DNA from: Mycobacterium sp. PSTR-4-N
GTDB taxonomy: Bacteria > Actinomycetota > Actinomycetes > Mycobacteriales > Mycobacteriaceae
Reading direction: 5' to 3'
DNA length: 64,000 nt
NCBI RefSeq assembly: GCF_022348085.1
Contig: NZ_JAKRFN010000015.1
Location: 1 to 64,000 of the forward strand
Each line of letters opens with the position of its first letter. Position 1 is the first letter of the stretch. Shown here piece by piece: positions 1-9,038 of the stretch. The notes beneath the pieces are model-generated. The model saw only the letters and a list, made by a program, of their open reading frames with translations, did no database searches and had not been told where the DNA came from. A program made the position numbers and the translations under genes.

Positions 1-118
1 CGACATGGAAGTTCACCGCTTCCGCATCATCTACAACACCATCCGACCCCACCAAGCACTGGCCGACCACACCCCCAAACAGGCCTACCTCGCCAACAAA
101 AACCTGCCACTTTCTTGA
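1..118 (+). mobile_element. 3' end of an IS transposase (integrase core), truncated by window edge
   Basis: An open frame enters from the left edge and stops with TGA at 116-118. The 38 visible residues contain the motif NTIRPHQAL followed by TPKQAYL, the usual end of an rve integrase-core transposase of the IS3/IS481 type. Only the C-terminus is visible, so family and completeness cannot be judged. It lies about 120 bp beyond the stop of nirD and converges on it. No clear terminal inverted repeat was identified in 119-237, which otherwise holds nothing recognisable. Confidence 0.7.
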
Positions 119-237
119 CTCAAGACATCGTGCCGTGGCGCCGCGCCAGGGCATCAGCGACCGTCTGGGGATAACGGCCCTGCTGTGGATAAACAGCCCT
201 GACAACAGGTTTGGTGTCAGACCCGTGTGGTAGTGCG

Positions 238-540
238 CTACAAAATGACCCTGATGGCGCCGTCGGACACCTGCACCGGGTAGCTGCGGACCGCGAAATC
301 CGTCCCGGACGTCTCGCTGCCCGTCGACAAGTCGTAGGCGTACCCGTGCAGGGGGCAGACCACGACGCAGTCGTCGGTGAGTCCGTCGGCCAGTGGGCCG
401 CCGCGGTGCGGACACACCGCGTCGAGTGCGCGCACCGAGTCGTCACGCAGCCGGAACACCGCCACTTGGCGTCCGTCGACCGCGAACGTGCGTCCCTCGC
501 CGACCGGGATCTCGTCGAGCCTGCCGACCTCGACAGTCAT
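238..540 (-). CDS. nirD: Nitrite reductase (NAD(P)H) small subunit, Rieske-type
   Basis: A 100-residue protein that partners NirB in cytoplasmic assimilatory reduction of nitrite to ammonium. It carries a complete Rieske [2Fe-2S] pattern, CPHRGG followed about 15 residues later by CPLHGY. The ATG at 540 overlaps the nirB stop by four bases (ATGA), so the two are translationally coupled. A longer open frame continues upstream inside nirB but has no homology, so the coupled ATG is preferred. Length is normal for NirD. It is the last gene of the leftward operon and is followed by a transposase remnant. Confidence 0.95.
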   Translation of the reverse strand: MTVEVGRLDEIPVGEGRTFAVDGRQVAVFRLRDDSVRALDAVCPHRGGPLADGLTDDCVVVCPLHGYAYDLSTGSETSGTDFAVRSYPVQVSDGAIRVIL

Positions 541-3002
541 CGAACCGGCACCCGGGGGAGCGGTAACAGCGGCAGCGACGTGCGAAACTGGCCTTCGGTC
601 TTGGGTTCTCGGCCGTCGCGCCACGGATCCCGGTATGCGGCCACCGACTTCTGCATCCGCTCGTCCAGCCCCGCGGCCAACCCGTCGGCGTCCTCGACGA
701 CCACCGCCCGGATGTGCTCGATCCCGAGCCGCGGCACCCACGTGTACGTGCGCTCCAGCCAGTTCGCGCTCTCACGGTAGTACTGCAGGAACCGGCCCGT
801 CAGCGTCATCACCTCATCAGCCGAGTCGACCGTGGCCAGCAGGTCACCCTTGCGGATGTGCGCGCCGGCCGCACCGCCGACGTAGATCTCCCAGCGGCCG
901 CCGTCGATCGCGACCACCCCGAGGTCCTTACAGAGTGCCTCCGCGCAATTGCGCGGGCACCCCGTGACAGCCAGCTTCATCTTCGCCGGACTCGCCAGCC
1001 CCTGGTACCGCTCCTCGATCGCGATGCCCAGTGCCGTGGAATCGCCCACGCCGTACCGGCAGAAGTCGCTGCCCACACAGGTTTTCACGGTTCGGAAGCT
1101 CTTGCCGTAGGCGTATCCGGATGGCATGTCCAGATCGGCCCACACCGCGGGCAGATCCTCCTTGCGCACGCCCAGCAGGTCGATGCGCTGCCCGCCCGTG
1201 CACTTGATCATCGGGATGTCGTACTTGTCGGCGACATCGGCGATCCTGCGGAGTTGGGCGGCGCTGGTGACCCCGCCTTTCATCTGTGGCACCACCGAGA
1301 ACGTGCCGTCGCGCTGGATGTTGGCGTGCACCCGGTCGTTGATGAACCGGGCGTCGCGCTCGTCGACGAACTCGTCGGCCCACATCATGTCCAGCAGCGA
1401 GGCCAGAGCCATCTTCGAGCCCGCGTCCTCCTTACCGTCGGGGGCGAGTGCGGCGAACACCGAGGACACCGAATGCAATCGGAGCTCGCGGATGTGGCTC
1501 ATCAGCGTCGGCTTGTCGTACGGCAGCGCGGGCACATACCAGGATGCCGACGGGTCCTCGGTGACGGCGCCGTCGGCGGCCCATTCCACCACCTGGCACA
1601 CCAGCTCCTTGCAGGAGCCACATCCCTTGCCGGCCTTGGTCTTCGCCATCACACCCGACACCGACGTCTCACCGTCGCGCACACAGGCTGCGAGCGCACC
1701 CTTGGAGACGCCGTTGCAGTTGCACACCTGTGCATCGTCGGCCAGTTCGGCGATCCCGACGCCGACGTCGGGCGTGCCGATGTCGAACATCAGCGCCACC
1801 CGCTCGTCGGGCAGCGGCAGCCCACTGTCGAAGGCCTGGGTCAGGAACGAGACCTTCGAGACGTCACCGACGAGCGTGGCGCCCACCAGCTTGCCGTCGC
1901 GGATCACCACCGTCTTGTACACGCCGTGTTTGGGCTCGCTGTACTGCACGAACTCGTCGTCGGGGTGTTCGGGCGCCTTGACGCCCATCGCGGCGACGTC
2001 GACGCCGGCGACCTTGAGCTTCGTCGCCACCCGGGATCCGTGGTAGGCGGCCGTGACGTCCGCGCCGGTGAGATGGTCGGCCAGTACCCGCGCCTGCTCC
2101 CACAGCGGCGCGACCAGACCGTAGACCTGACCGCGATGCTGGGCGCACTCACCGACGACGTAGACGTCGTCGTCGTCTACCGACCGCATGTGATCGTCGG
2201 TGACGATGGCGCGTTCTACTGTGAGCCCGGCCCGTTGGGCCAGGCCGACATTCGGCCGGATACCGGCAGCGATCACCAGCATGTCGCAGTCCAGCTGGGA
2301 GCCGTCGGCGAACCGGATACCGGTCAGGCTGCCGTCGGCCACCAGAACTTCGCTGGTGCGCTTCTCGGTGTGTACTCCGATGCCCAGCGATTCCACCGAC
2401 GCCCGCAGGATCGCCCCGGCGGGGTCGTCGAGTTGAGCGTTCATCAGCGTGGGACCGGCATGCACGACATCCACGGTGAGGCCGCGATTCTGGAGTCCTC
2501 GTGCGGCTTCCAAACCGAGCAGGCCGCCCCCGACGACGACCGCTTTGGTGCGGTGCGCCGCTTCGGCGATCATCGCCGCGGTGTCGTCGAGGGTGCGGAA
2601 CCCGAACACTCCGTCGGCCAACGTCTTGTCGTCGGCCCACAGTCCGGCCATCGGTGGAAAGAACGACCGGCTGCCGGTCGCGAGGATGAGTTTGTCGTAG
2701 TGCAGAGTGGTTCCGTCGTCGGCGTGCACGAGATGGGCGAAGGTGTCCAGTCGCACGACGCGCACCCCCGCACGCAACTCGATGTCGTTGTCGGCGTACC
2801 AATCCAGCGTGTTGAGGTAGATGTCGGTCGGGTCGTCAGCGCCGGCTAGCACGTTCGACAGCAAGATGCGATTGTAGTTGCCGTAGGGTTCGTCACCGAA
2901 GACGGTGATCTGGAACTGTTCACCACCGCCGCGGGCGAGGATCTCCTCGAGCGCGCGAATGCCGGCCATGCCGTTGCCGACGACGACGAGCCGCTGCGCC
3001 AT
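537..3002 (-). CDS. nirB: Assimilatory nitrite reductase (NAD(P)H) large subunit
   Basis: An 821-residue siroheme enzyme reducing nitrite to ammonium with NAD(P)H. Visible parts in order are: an FAD-binding GNGMAG near residue 9; a second dinucleotide fold GGGLLG near 158; a BFD-like [2Fe-2S] segment starting CNCNG near 427 with a later CGSC; and the siroheme/[4Fe-4S] ligands CVGSDFC and GCPRNC (the latter near 682). Length is in the usual range for bacterial NirB. It starts 3 bp after the small unknown gene and overlaps nirD by 4 bp, forming a three-gene operon divergent from narK. Control by nitrogen status is inferred from the GlnR-like box at 3380-3403. Confidence 0.96.
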   Translation of the reverse strand: MAQRLVVVGNGMAGIRALEEILARGGGEQFQITVFGDEPYGNYNRILLSNVLAGADDPTDIYLNTLDWYADNDIELRAGVRVVRLDTFAHLVHADDGTTLHYDKLILATGSRSFFPPMAGLWADDKTLADGVFGFRTLDDTAAMIAEAAHRTKAVVVGGGLLGLEAARGLQNRGLTVDVVHAGPTLMNAQLDDPAGAILRASVESLGIGVHTEKRTSEVLVADGSLTGIRFADGSQLDCDMLVIAAGIRPNVGLAQRAGLTVERAIVTDDHMRSVDDDDVYVVGECAQHRGQVYGLVAPLWEQARVLADHLTGADVTAAYHGSRVATKLKVAGVDVAAMGVKAPEHPDDEFVQYSEPKHGVYKTVVIRDGKLVGATLVGDVSKVSFLTQAFDSGLPLPDERVALMFDIGTPDVGVGIAELADDAQVCNCNGVSKGALAACVRDGETSVSGVMAKTKAGKGCGSCKELVCQVVEWAADGAVTEDPSASWYVPALPYDKPTLMSHIRELRLHSVSSVFAALAPDGKEDAGSKMALASLLDMMWADEFVDERDARFINDRVHANIQRDGTFSVVPQMKGGVTSAAQLRRIADVADKYDIPMIKCTGGQRIDLLGVRKEDLPAVWADLDMPSGYAYGKSFRTVKTCVGSDFCRYGVGDSTALGIAIEERYQGLASPAKMKLAVTGCPRNCAEALCKDLGVVAIDGGRWEIYVGGAAGAHIRKGDLLATVDSADEVMTLTGRFLQYYRESANWLERTYTWVPRLGIEHIRAVVVEDADGLAAGLDERMQKSVAAYRDPWRDGREPKTEGQFRTSLPLLPLPRVPVR

Positions 3003-3005
3003 CGT

Positions 3006-3359
3006 CTACACCTCGACCAGGCCGAGATCGACGACGACCGTGCCGGCTAGCCCGTCGGGTGCGGCCACCTGGATTTCGAGCACGGTGTCGGCGAGCAGAT
3101 CTTCGACCACCCGCAGCGCCACATGGGTGGCGCCCTTCGCGGCGATCGGGAAGTACCGCATCGGAATGCCGTCCCGGTAGAGCACCACGCTGATCATCTC
3201 GTCGCTCGAATTGCCGCCCCGGAAGTACACCGGTTGGGCGACGGCGCCGGCGGGCACCTGATATCTGAGCGAGGCGTCTACCGGCAAGGGCGCGTCATAG
3301 CCTTTGCCCACGAAGGTGAAAGTGCCTTGCAGGAATTGCGGACTGCTTCCGTCGGACAT
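3006..3359 (-). CDS. Small conserved-type protein leading the nirBD operon, function unknown
   Basis: A 117-residue soluble protein with no signal peptide, membrane segment or catalytic motif that I recognise. Composition suggests an all-beta fold: alternating hydrophobic stretches and few charged helices. ATG at 3359. The stop lies 3 bp before the nirB start, so it is the first gene of the operon, directly behind the divergent GlnR-like site. By position a role in nitrite reductase assembly, in siroheme enzyme function or as a sensor is possible, but the sequence itself does not show it. I do not recognise a named family. Confidence 0.75.
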   Translation of the reverse strand: MSDGSSPQFLQGTFTFVGKGYDAPLPVDASLRYQVPAGAVAQPVYFRGGNSSDEMISVVLYRDGIPMRYFPIAAKGATHVALRVVEDLLADTVLEIQVAAPDGLAGTVVVDLGLVEV

Positions 3360-3379
3360 GCTGCGAAGCTAAAAGCACC

Positions 3380-3403
3380 GTGTTTCCGTCCGGTTTCGGT
3401 GAC
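3380..3403. promoter_or_regulatory. Candidate GlnR-type nitrogen regulator box between divergent nitrate and nitrite genes
   Basis: On the minus strand two GAAAC half-sites (3393-3397 and 3382-3386) are separated by exactly 6 bases, preceded by GTCAC at 3399-3403. This gives two interleaved AC-n9-AC patterns. Actinobacterial GlnR boxes are described as GTnAC/GAAAC half-sites with 11-bp periodicity, and GlnR activates nitrate and nitrite assimilation in mycobacteria and Streptomyces. The match is seen directly; binding is inferred. The site sits 20-45 bp upstream of the unknown gene's start and about 170 bp upstream of narK. Confidence 0.6.
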
Positions 3404-3424
3404 GCTGCGCCTGTGGATACCCCC

Positions 3425-3469
3425 GCTCACTCGACGACGGCCTCACGGTGAGCTCAGCGCGGATGTGAG
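3425..3469. repeat. Nested CTCAC/GTGAG inverted repeats in the narK upstream region
   Basis: A perfect 11-bp palindrome lies at 3442-3452 (CTCAC, G, GTGAG). A further CTCAC at 3426-3430 and GTGAG at 3465-3469 flank it almost symmetrically. Four copies of one pentamer arranged around one centre suggest an operator for a second regulator, or a leader RNA hairpin. No known binding motif was assigned. Confidence 0.4.
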
Positions 3470-3570
3470 GGCGAGTTTTCCGCCGCGTCATCGAGGTGCA
3501 ACGGGTGTGGAATCGCGCGGCAGTTCACTCGGTTCAACCCCAACCGCCCCTTCCCCCGGTAGGAGAAACC

Positions 3571-4971
3571 ATGACCGTCACCGACAGCGACTCCGCGCAG
3601 GCTGTGGCCGTCGCCCCGCCGGCGCCATCGCGGCGCGGCAGGCACTGGATCGACGACTGGCGACCGGAGGAGCCCGAATTCTGGTCCACCGTGGGTAAAC
3701 CGGTCGCCCGGCGCAACCTGATCTTCTCGATCTTCGCCGAGCACATCGGGTTCTCGGTATGGCTGCTGTGGAGCATCGTCGTGGTGCAGATGACGGCAGG
3801 ACCCGGAGGTGCCGCCGCGGCGTCCGGCTTCGCGCTGACGACGTCGCAGGCCCTGTGGCTGGTGGCGGTGCCCAGCGGCGTCGGCGCTCTGTTGCGCATC
3901 CCCTACACCTTCGCCGTTCCGGTGTTCGGTGGCCGCAACTGGACAGTCATCTCGGCGATGCTGCTGCTGATCCCGTGCCTGCTGATGGCGTGGGCGGTGA
4001 GCAATCCCGACGTGCCCTTCGTGGCGCTGTGCCTGATCGCGGCCACTGCGGGATTCGGTGGCGGAAACTTCGCGTCCTCCATGGCCAACATCTCGTTCTT
4101 CTATCCGGAGCGGGAGAAGGGCTGGGCGCTGGGCCTCAACGCCGCCGGCGGCAACATCGGTGTCGCGGTGGCGCAGAAGATCATCCCGATCGTCGTGGTG
4201 GCCGGTGGCGGCGTAGCACTGTCGCGGGCTGGGCTGTTCTACGTGCCGTTGGCATTGGCCGCGGCGGTGTGCGCCTTCCTGTTCATGAACAACCTGACCG
4301 AGGCGAAGGCCGACGTGAAGCCGGTGTTCCAGTCGCTTCGCCACGCGGACACCTGGATCATGTCGCTGCTCTACATCGGCACCTTCGGCTCGTTCATCGG
4401 CTACTCGGCCGCATTTCCGACGCTGCTCAAGGCGGTGTTCGGCCGCGGTGACATCGCGCTGACGTGGGCATTCCTCGGCGCCGGCATCGGTTCGATCGCC
4501 CGTCCGCTCGGCGGGAAACTCTCCGACCGGATCGGCGGCGCGCGCATCACCGCCCTGAGTTTCGTGATGCTGGCCGTCGGCGCGGCCGCGGCCCTGTGGT
4601 CGGTCCGCGCGGTCAACCTCCCGGTGTTCTTCATCGCCTTCATGTTCTTGTTCGTGGCGACCGGCATCGGCAACGGCTCGACCTACCGGATGATCTCGAA
4701 GATCTTCCTGATCAAGGGTCAGGACGCTGGTGGTTCACCCGAGACCATGGTGCACATGCGGCGCCAGGCCGCCGGAGCCCTCGGAATCATTTCCTCGGTC
4801 GGGGCATTCGGCGGGTTCATCGTGCCGCTGGCCTACGCCTGGTCGAAATCCTCGTTCGGCACCATCCAGCCCGCATTGCAGTTCTACGTCGGATTCTTCA
4901 TCGTCCTGCTGATCGTGACGTGGTTCTTCTACATCCGGAAGAGCACCCGGTTGGGTGAGGTCGGCGTGTGA
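3571..4971 (+). CDS. narK: NarK-family MFS nitrate/nitrite transporter
   Basis: A 466-residue inner-membrane major facilitator of the nitrate/nitrite porter family, importing nitrate and possibly exporting nitrite. About 12 hydrophobic segments are visible after a 50-residue cytoplasmic N-terminus. The nitrate signature region reads GLNAAGGNIGVAVAQ near residue 190. The ATG at 3571 is chosen because AGGAGA lies 7 bp upstream; the frame extends 75 bp further without homology. It overlaps the nitrate reductase start by 4 bases (GTGA), so uptake and reduction are coupled. It is divergent from the nirBD operon and probably shares nitrogen control. Confidence 0.93.
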   Translation: MTVTDSDSAQAVAVAPPAPSRRGRHWIDDWRPEEPEFWSTVGKPVARRNLIFSIFAEHIGFSVWLLWSIVVVQMTAGPGGAAAASGFALTTSQALWLVAVPSGVGALLRIPYTFAVPVFGGRNWTVISAMLLLIPCLLMAWAVSNPDVPFVALCLIAATAGFGGGNFASSMANISFFYPEREKGWALGLNAAGGNIGVAVAQKIIPIVVVAGGGVALSRAGLFYVPLALAAAVCAFLFMNNLTEAKADVKPVFQSLRHADTWIMSLLYIGTFGSFIGYSAAFPTLLKAVFGRGDIALTWAFLGAGIGSIARPLGGKLSDRIGGARITALSFVMLAVGAAAALWSVRAVNLPVFFIAFMFLFVATGIGNGSTYRMISKIFLIKGQDAGGSPETMVHMRRQAAGALGIISSVGAFGGFIVPLAYAWSKSSFGTIQPALQFYVGFFIVLLIVTWFFYIRKSTRLGEVGV

Positions 4972-7900
4972 CCTCGAGCCACCTGACCCGCACCGCATGT
5001 TCGTACTGCGGTGTCGGATGCGGGATCTCGGTCCAGACCCGACCCGACTCGGCGACCGGTGCACCGGTGATCGCGACGGTGTCCGGTGACACCCTGCACC
5101 CCACCAACGCCGGCCGGCTGTGCACCAAAGGGGCGACGCATGCCGAATTGATGGCCGCCACCGACGGTCGCCTGACGACGGGGTTGCTGCGCCCCTCGCG
5201 CGGGGCGGACCCGGTGGCGGTCGACGTCGACGACGCGCTTGCCGAGGCGGGTCGTCGATTGCGGGCGATCGTCGACGAGCACGGCCCCGATGCGGTGGCG
5301 ATCTATGTGTCCGGGCAGATGTCGATCGAATCACAGTACGTGGCAACCAAACTCGCCAAGGGCTTCCTGCGTACGATTCACCTGGAGTCCAACTCGCGGT
5401 TGTGCATGGCCAGTGCCGGTGTCGGCTACAAGCAGTCGCTGGGCGCCGATGGACCGCCCGGGTCGTACAGCGATTTCGATTGCACCGACCTGTTCTTCGT
5501 GATCGGCTCGAACATGGCCGACTGTCATCCGATCCTGTACCTGCGCATGGCCGATCGGCTCAAAGCCGGCGCGAAGCTCATCGTCGTCGATCCGCGCCGC
5601 ACCACCACCGCGGACCGGGCCGATCTGTACCTGCAGATCCGGCCGGGCACCGATCTGGCCCTGCTCAACGGCATCCTGCACCTGCTCGTCGCGGACGGCG
5701 CCATCGACGAACAGTTCATCGCCGAGCACACCGAGGGCTGGGAGGCGATGCCGGCCTTGCTCGCCGACTACCCGCCCGATCGCGTCGCGGAGATCACCGG
5801 CCTTTCCGAAGCCGACATTCGCACCGCCGCAACGATGATCGCCGAGGCGGGGGAGTGGATGACCTGCTGGACCATGGGTCTGAACCAGAGCACCCACGGC
5901 ACCGCCAGCACCACCGCGATCTGCAACCTGCACCTGGCCACCGGCGCGATCTGCCGGCCGGGCAGCGGGCCGATGTCGCTGACCGGACAACCCAACGCGA
6001 TGGGCGGGCGCGAAATGGGCTACATGGGGCCCGGTCTGCCGGGCCAGCGGGCCGTGCTCGCCGCGCAGGACCGCGCATTCGTCGAGGAGCAGTGGGGGCT
6101 CGAGCCCGGCACCATTCGCGCCGATGTCGGGCCGGGAACCATCGAGACGTTCCGAAGGCTGGCCGACGGGCAGATCAAGGCGATCTGGATCATCTGCACC
6201 AATCCCGTTGCCAGCGTGGCCAATCGTGCGACGGTTCTGGAGGGGCTGCAGGCTGCCGAGTTGGTGATCGTGCAGGATGCGTATGCCGAGACAGCCACCA
6301 CCCGCCATGCCGACATCGTGTTGCCCGCGACGCTGTGGGCCGAGGCCGATGCGGTGATGGTCAACTCCGAGCGGACGATGACGCTGTTGGCGCAGTCGAT
6401 TCCGCCGCTGGGGGAGTCTCGGCCGGACTGGGAGCTGATCTGCGGGGTGGCGCGCCACCTCGGGTTCGGCGACGACTTCGACTTCAAGTCCAGCGAGGAG
6501 ATCTTCGACGAGATTCGTCGGTTCACCAACCCGGACACCGGCTACGACCTGCGCGGCATCACCTACGAGCGCCTTCGCGACGCCCCGGTGCAGTGGCCAT
6601 GCCCGCCCGAGGACGGCGCCGCCGGATCGCCCGACCGCAACGCGATTCGCTACGTCAACGACGGTGTCTCGCAACCCCTGTACGTCGACGCCAACGGTCG
6701 CCGCCCGCGCCTGGCGTTCCCCACCCCGTCGCGCCGTGCCGTGTTCCATGCACGGCCGCACGTCGACGCCGCGGAACGGCCCGACGGCGACTATCCCGCG
6801 GTCCTGAACACCGGCCGGCTGCAACATCAGTGGCACACGATGACCAAGACCGGCAGGGTCGCCAAACTGAACAAGCTGAATCCGAAACCGTTCATCGAAA
6901 TCCATCCCGACGACGCGGAGGCCACGCAGATCGCGAATGGGAGTGCGGTCGAGGTGGTGTCCCGGCGGGGCAGGGCGGTGCTGCCCGCCGTCGTCACCGA
7001 TCGTGTCAGACCGGGGTGCACCTGGGTGCCGTTCCACTGGAACGACGAGCACGGTGAGGATCTCACCGTCAATGCGCTGACCAACGACGCCGTCGACCCC
7101 GCGTCCTTGCAGCCGGAGCTCAAGGTGTGTGCCGTCCGGTTGGCCCCGATCGCCGCGCCGCGTGTGGCAGACCACGAGAAGTTCTATCTGCAAGGCTTTT
7201 TCGCCGGTGTCGAGCAGGGTCGACCGGGCGTCCCTGTACTGCCGGCCGACGCGCCGCTGAGCATGCAGACGCGGTGGTTCGTCGAGGGCATGCTGGCCGG
7301 CCGCTACTCCCGTGCGTCCGATACGCCGTCGCCGGATGGACCGCTGGTGCTGTGGGCGTCCCAGACCGGGAACGCCGAGGAGTTCGCGGCCCGGGTCAGC
7401 CGCCGGCTCGGCGGGGCACGGCTGTCGGCCATGGACGACATCGACGTGGCGGAGCTGGCCGACGCGAGTGAGGTGGTCATCGTCACCAGCACGTTCGGCG
7501 ATGGGGGGCCACCTGACAATGGAGCGACGTTCTGGGAGCGGTTGACGGCCGCGGATGCCCCCGCACTGAGCGGGATGCGCTATTCGGTACTGGGGTTGGG
7601 CGATCGCTCATACGGAAACTTCTGCGGTCACGCGAAAGCTCTCGACGCACGACTGACCGCGCTGGGCGCCACCAGGATGCTCGAGCGCGCCGACTGCGAA
7701 GTTCACGACGAGGCGCCGATGGCCCGGTGGGCCGACGCGGTCGCCGAGAGTCTGACCGGCGCAGCGCCGACCGACACGGTGACGTCTCTCCAACCGGTCA
7801 CATTCACGCGGGCGAATCCGGTCGAAGCGCCGCTGTGCCGCAACGTGGCGCTGACGCCACCCGGTGCGGCAAAGGAGGTGCGACAGTTCGGGTTCGACAT

Positions 7901-8915
7901 CAGTGCGCACGAGGTCTCCTACGCTGCGGGGGATTCGCTCGGCGTCTACGTGCGGAATTCGGATGCCACCGTCGAGATGTGGCTGCGGGCCACCGGATTC
8001 GCCGGCACTGAGGATGTCGTGGTAGACGGCGTGGCGATGCCGCTGCGTGACGCGCTGGTGACTCGTTACGACGTGTGCACGGTGACGCCCGATCTTGTCG
8101 CCTTCGCCGCGGAGCACGGCCGGGACGGGGCCTCTGTGCGACGGATGCGCGCGAACCGGCGGGAGTGGGATCGGTGGCTCGCCAACCGGAACGGCCTCGA
8201 TCTGGTGGCCGAGTTCGGGGTGCGTGCCGACCTCGAAGTGTGGCAGGAGGTGCTGGTGCGGTTGACGCCGCGGCAGTACTCGATTTCCTCCAGCCCGCTG
8301 GTCAGTCCGCACGAGGTGCAGCTGACCGTGTCGGTGGTCCGCTACTCGAACCCGGGCGGTGAGCCGCGCGGCGGGGTCGGCTCGACCCATCTGGCCGATC
8401 TTGCCGACGGCACAACGGTTCCGGTGTTCCTGCAACGGTCGCCGCATTTCCGGCCGCCGACCGACCCTCGCACGCCGATGATCATGGTCGGCCCGGGCAC
8501 GGGCGTCGCACCGTTCCGTGCGTTCCTGCAGGAGCGACGAGCTCTCGGGCACACCGGCCGCAATTGGTTGTTCTTCGGTGATCAGCACCGAGCGCAGAAC
8601 TTCTACTATCGAGAAGACCTGCAGGACATGGTGTCCGACGGATTTCTGAACCGGTTGGATCTGGCGTTCTCACGCGATCAGTCGACGCGCGTCTACGTGC
8701 AGCACAAGATGCTCGACTACGGCGCGGATGTCTGGCGCTGGCTCGAAGACGGTGCGCACTTCTACGTCTGTGGGGACGCCGCCAGGATGGCGCGCGATGT
8801 CGATGATGCGTTGACCACGATCATCCGGACGCACGGCGGCATGAACGACGAGGCCGCGCACGCGTACAAGCGGGAGCTGGTGGGGGACAAGCGCTACGTG
8901 CGCGACGTGTACTGA
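4968..8915 (+). CDS. Assimilatory nitrate reductase fused to a sulfite-reductase-type flavoprotein
   Basis: A 1315-residue fusion. Residues 1 to about 750 form a molybdopterin nitrate reductase with a [4Fe-4S] motif C11, C14, C18, C52, typical of NarB/NasA. From about 790 follow a flavodoxin FMN domain (SQTGNAEEF), an FAD domain (RQYSISSSP near 1100) and an NADPH domain (GPGTGVAPFRAF near 1172), as in CysJ and P450 reductase. One chain should therefore carry electrons from NADPH through FAD and FMN to the Mo-bisMGD centre, reducing nitrate to nitrite for NirBD. Such bifunctional proteins are known in mycobacteria; I recall the M. smegmatis enzyme NasN as one. GTG start overlaps narK by 4 bp. 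Confidence 0.93.
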   Translation: MTSSHLTRTACSYCGVGCGISVQTRPDSATGAPVIATVSGDTLHPTNAGRLCTKGATHAELMAATDGRLTTGLLRPSRGADPVAVDVDDALAEAGRRLRAIVDEHGPDAVAIYVSGQMSIESQYVATKLAKGFLRTIHLESNSRLCMASAGVGYKQSLGADGPPGSYSDFDCTDLFFVIGSNMADCHPILYLRMADRLKAGAKLIVVDPRRTTTADRADLYLQIRPGTDLALLNGILHLLVADGAIDEQFIAEHTEGWEAMPALLADYPPDRVAEITGLSEADIRTAATMIAEAGEWMTCWTMGLNQSTHGTASTTAICNLHLATGAICRPGSGPMSLTGQPNAMGGREMGYMGPGLPGQRAVLAAQDRAFVEEQWGLEPGTIRADVGPGTIETFRRLADGQIKAIWIICTNPVASVANRATVLEGLQAAELVIVQDAYAETATTRHADIVLPATLWAEADAVMVNSERTMTLLAQSIPPLGESRPDWELICGVARHLGFGDDFDFKSSEEIFDEIRRFTNPDTGYDLRGITYERLRDAPVQWPCPPEDGAAGSPDRNAIRYVNDGVSQPLYVDANGRRPRLAFPTPSRRAVFHARPHVDAAERPDGDYPAVLNTGRLQHQWHTMTKTGRVAKLNKLNPKPFIEIHPDDAEATQIANGSAVEVVSRRGRAVLPAVVTDRVRPGCTWVPFHWNDEHGEDLTVNALTNDAVDPASLQPELKVCAVRLAPIAAPRVADHEKFYLQGFFAGVEQGRPGVPVLPADAPLSMQTRWFVEGMLAGRYSRASDTPSPDGPLVLWASQTGNAEEFAARVSRRLGGARLSAMDDIDVAELADASEVVIVTSTFGDGGPPDNGATFWERLTAADAPALSGMRYSVLGLGDRSYGNFCGHAKALDARLTALGATRMLERADCEVHDEAPMARWADAVAESLTGAAPTDTVTSLQPVTFTRANPVEAPLCRNVALTPPGAAKEVRQFGFDISAHEVSYAAGDSLGVYVRNSDATVEMWLRATGFAGTEDVVVDGVAMPLRDALVTRYDVCTVTPDLVAFAAEHGRDGASVRRMRANRREWDRWLANRNGLDLVAEFGVRADLEVWQEVLVRLTPRQYSISSSPLVSPHEVQLTVSVVRYSNPGGEPRGGVGSTHLADLADGTTVPVFLQRSPHFRPPTDPRTPMIMVGPGTGVAPFRAFLQERRALGHTGRNWLFFGDQHRAQNFYYREDLQDMVSDGFLNRLDLAFSRDQSTRVYVQHKMLDYGADVWRWLEDGAHFYVCGDAARMARDVDDALTTIIRTHGGMNDEAAHAYKRELVGDKRYVRDVY

Positions 8916-9038
8916 GCGTTTCGGGACGCTACGGCGAGAAGTTCGGGTGGCCGTCTGGCCTGTTCGGTGACGACGCCGTAGCCTGGAACGAATTTTGGAG
9001 GGTGGGGCGTTCGAGCAGGTGGACGCACACGACTAGAC

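Noticed and set aside
714..2849. Long open frame on the plus strand opposite nirB
   Set aside because: Its product has no recognisable motif, is rich in His/Asp/Val/Gly as expected of antisense of a high-GC gene, and the minus strand has a complete nirB.
5331..7193. A 620-codon frame opposite the nitrate reductase
   Set aside because: Same reason: antisense shadow, no protein motif, no ribosome site.
8917..8931. AGCGT-TTCGGG-ACGCT hairpin after the nitrate reductase as terminator or ANTAR target
   Set aside because: Only a 5-bp stem, no T tract, and the six-base loop lacks the A1 and G4 expected in ANTAR targets.
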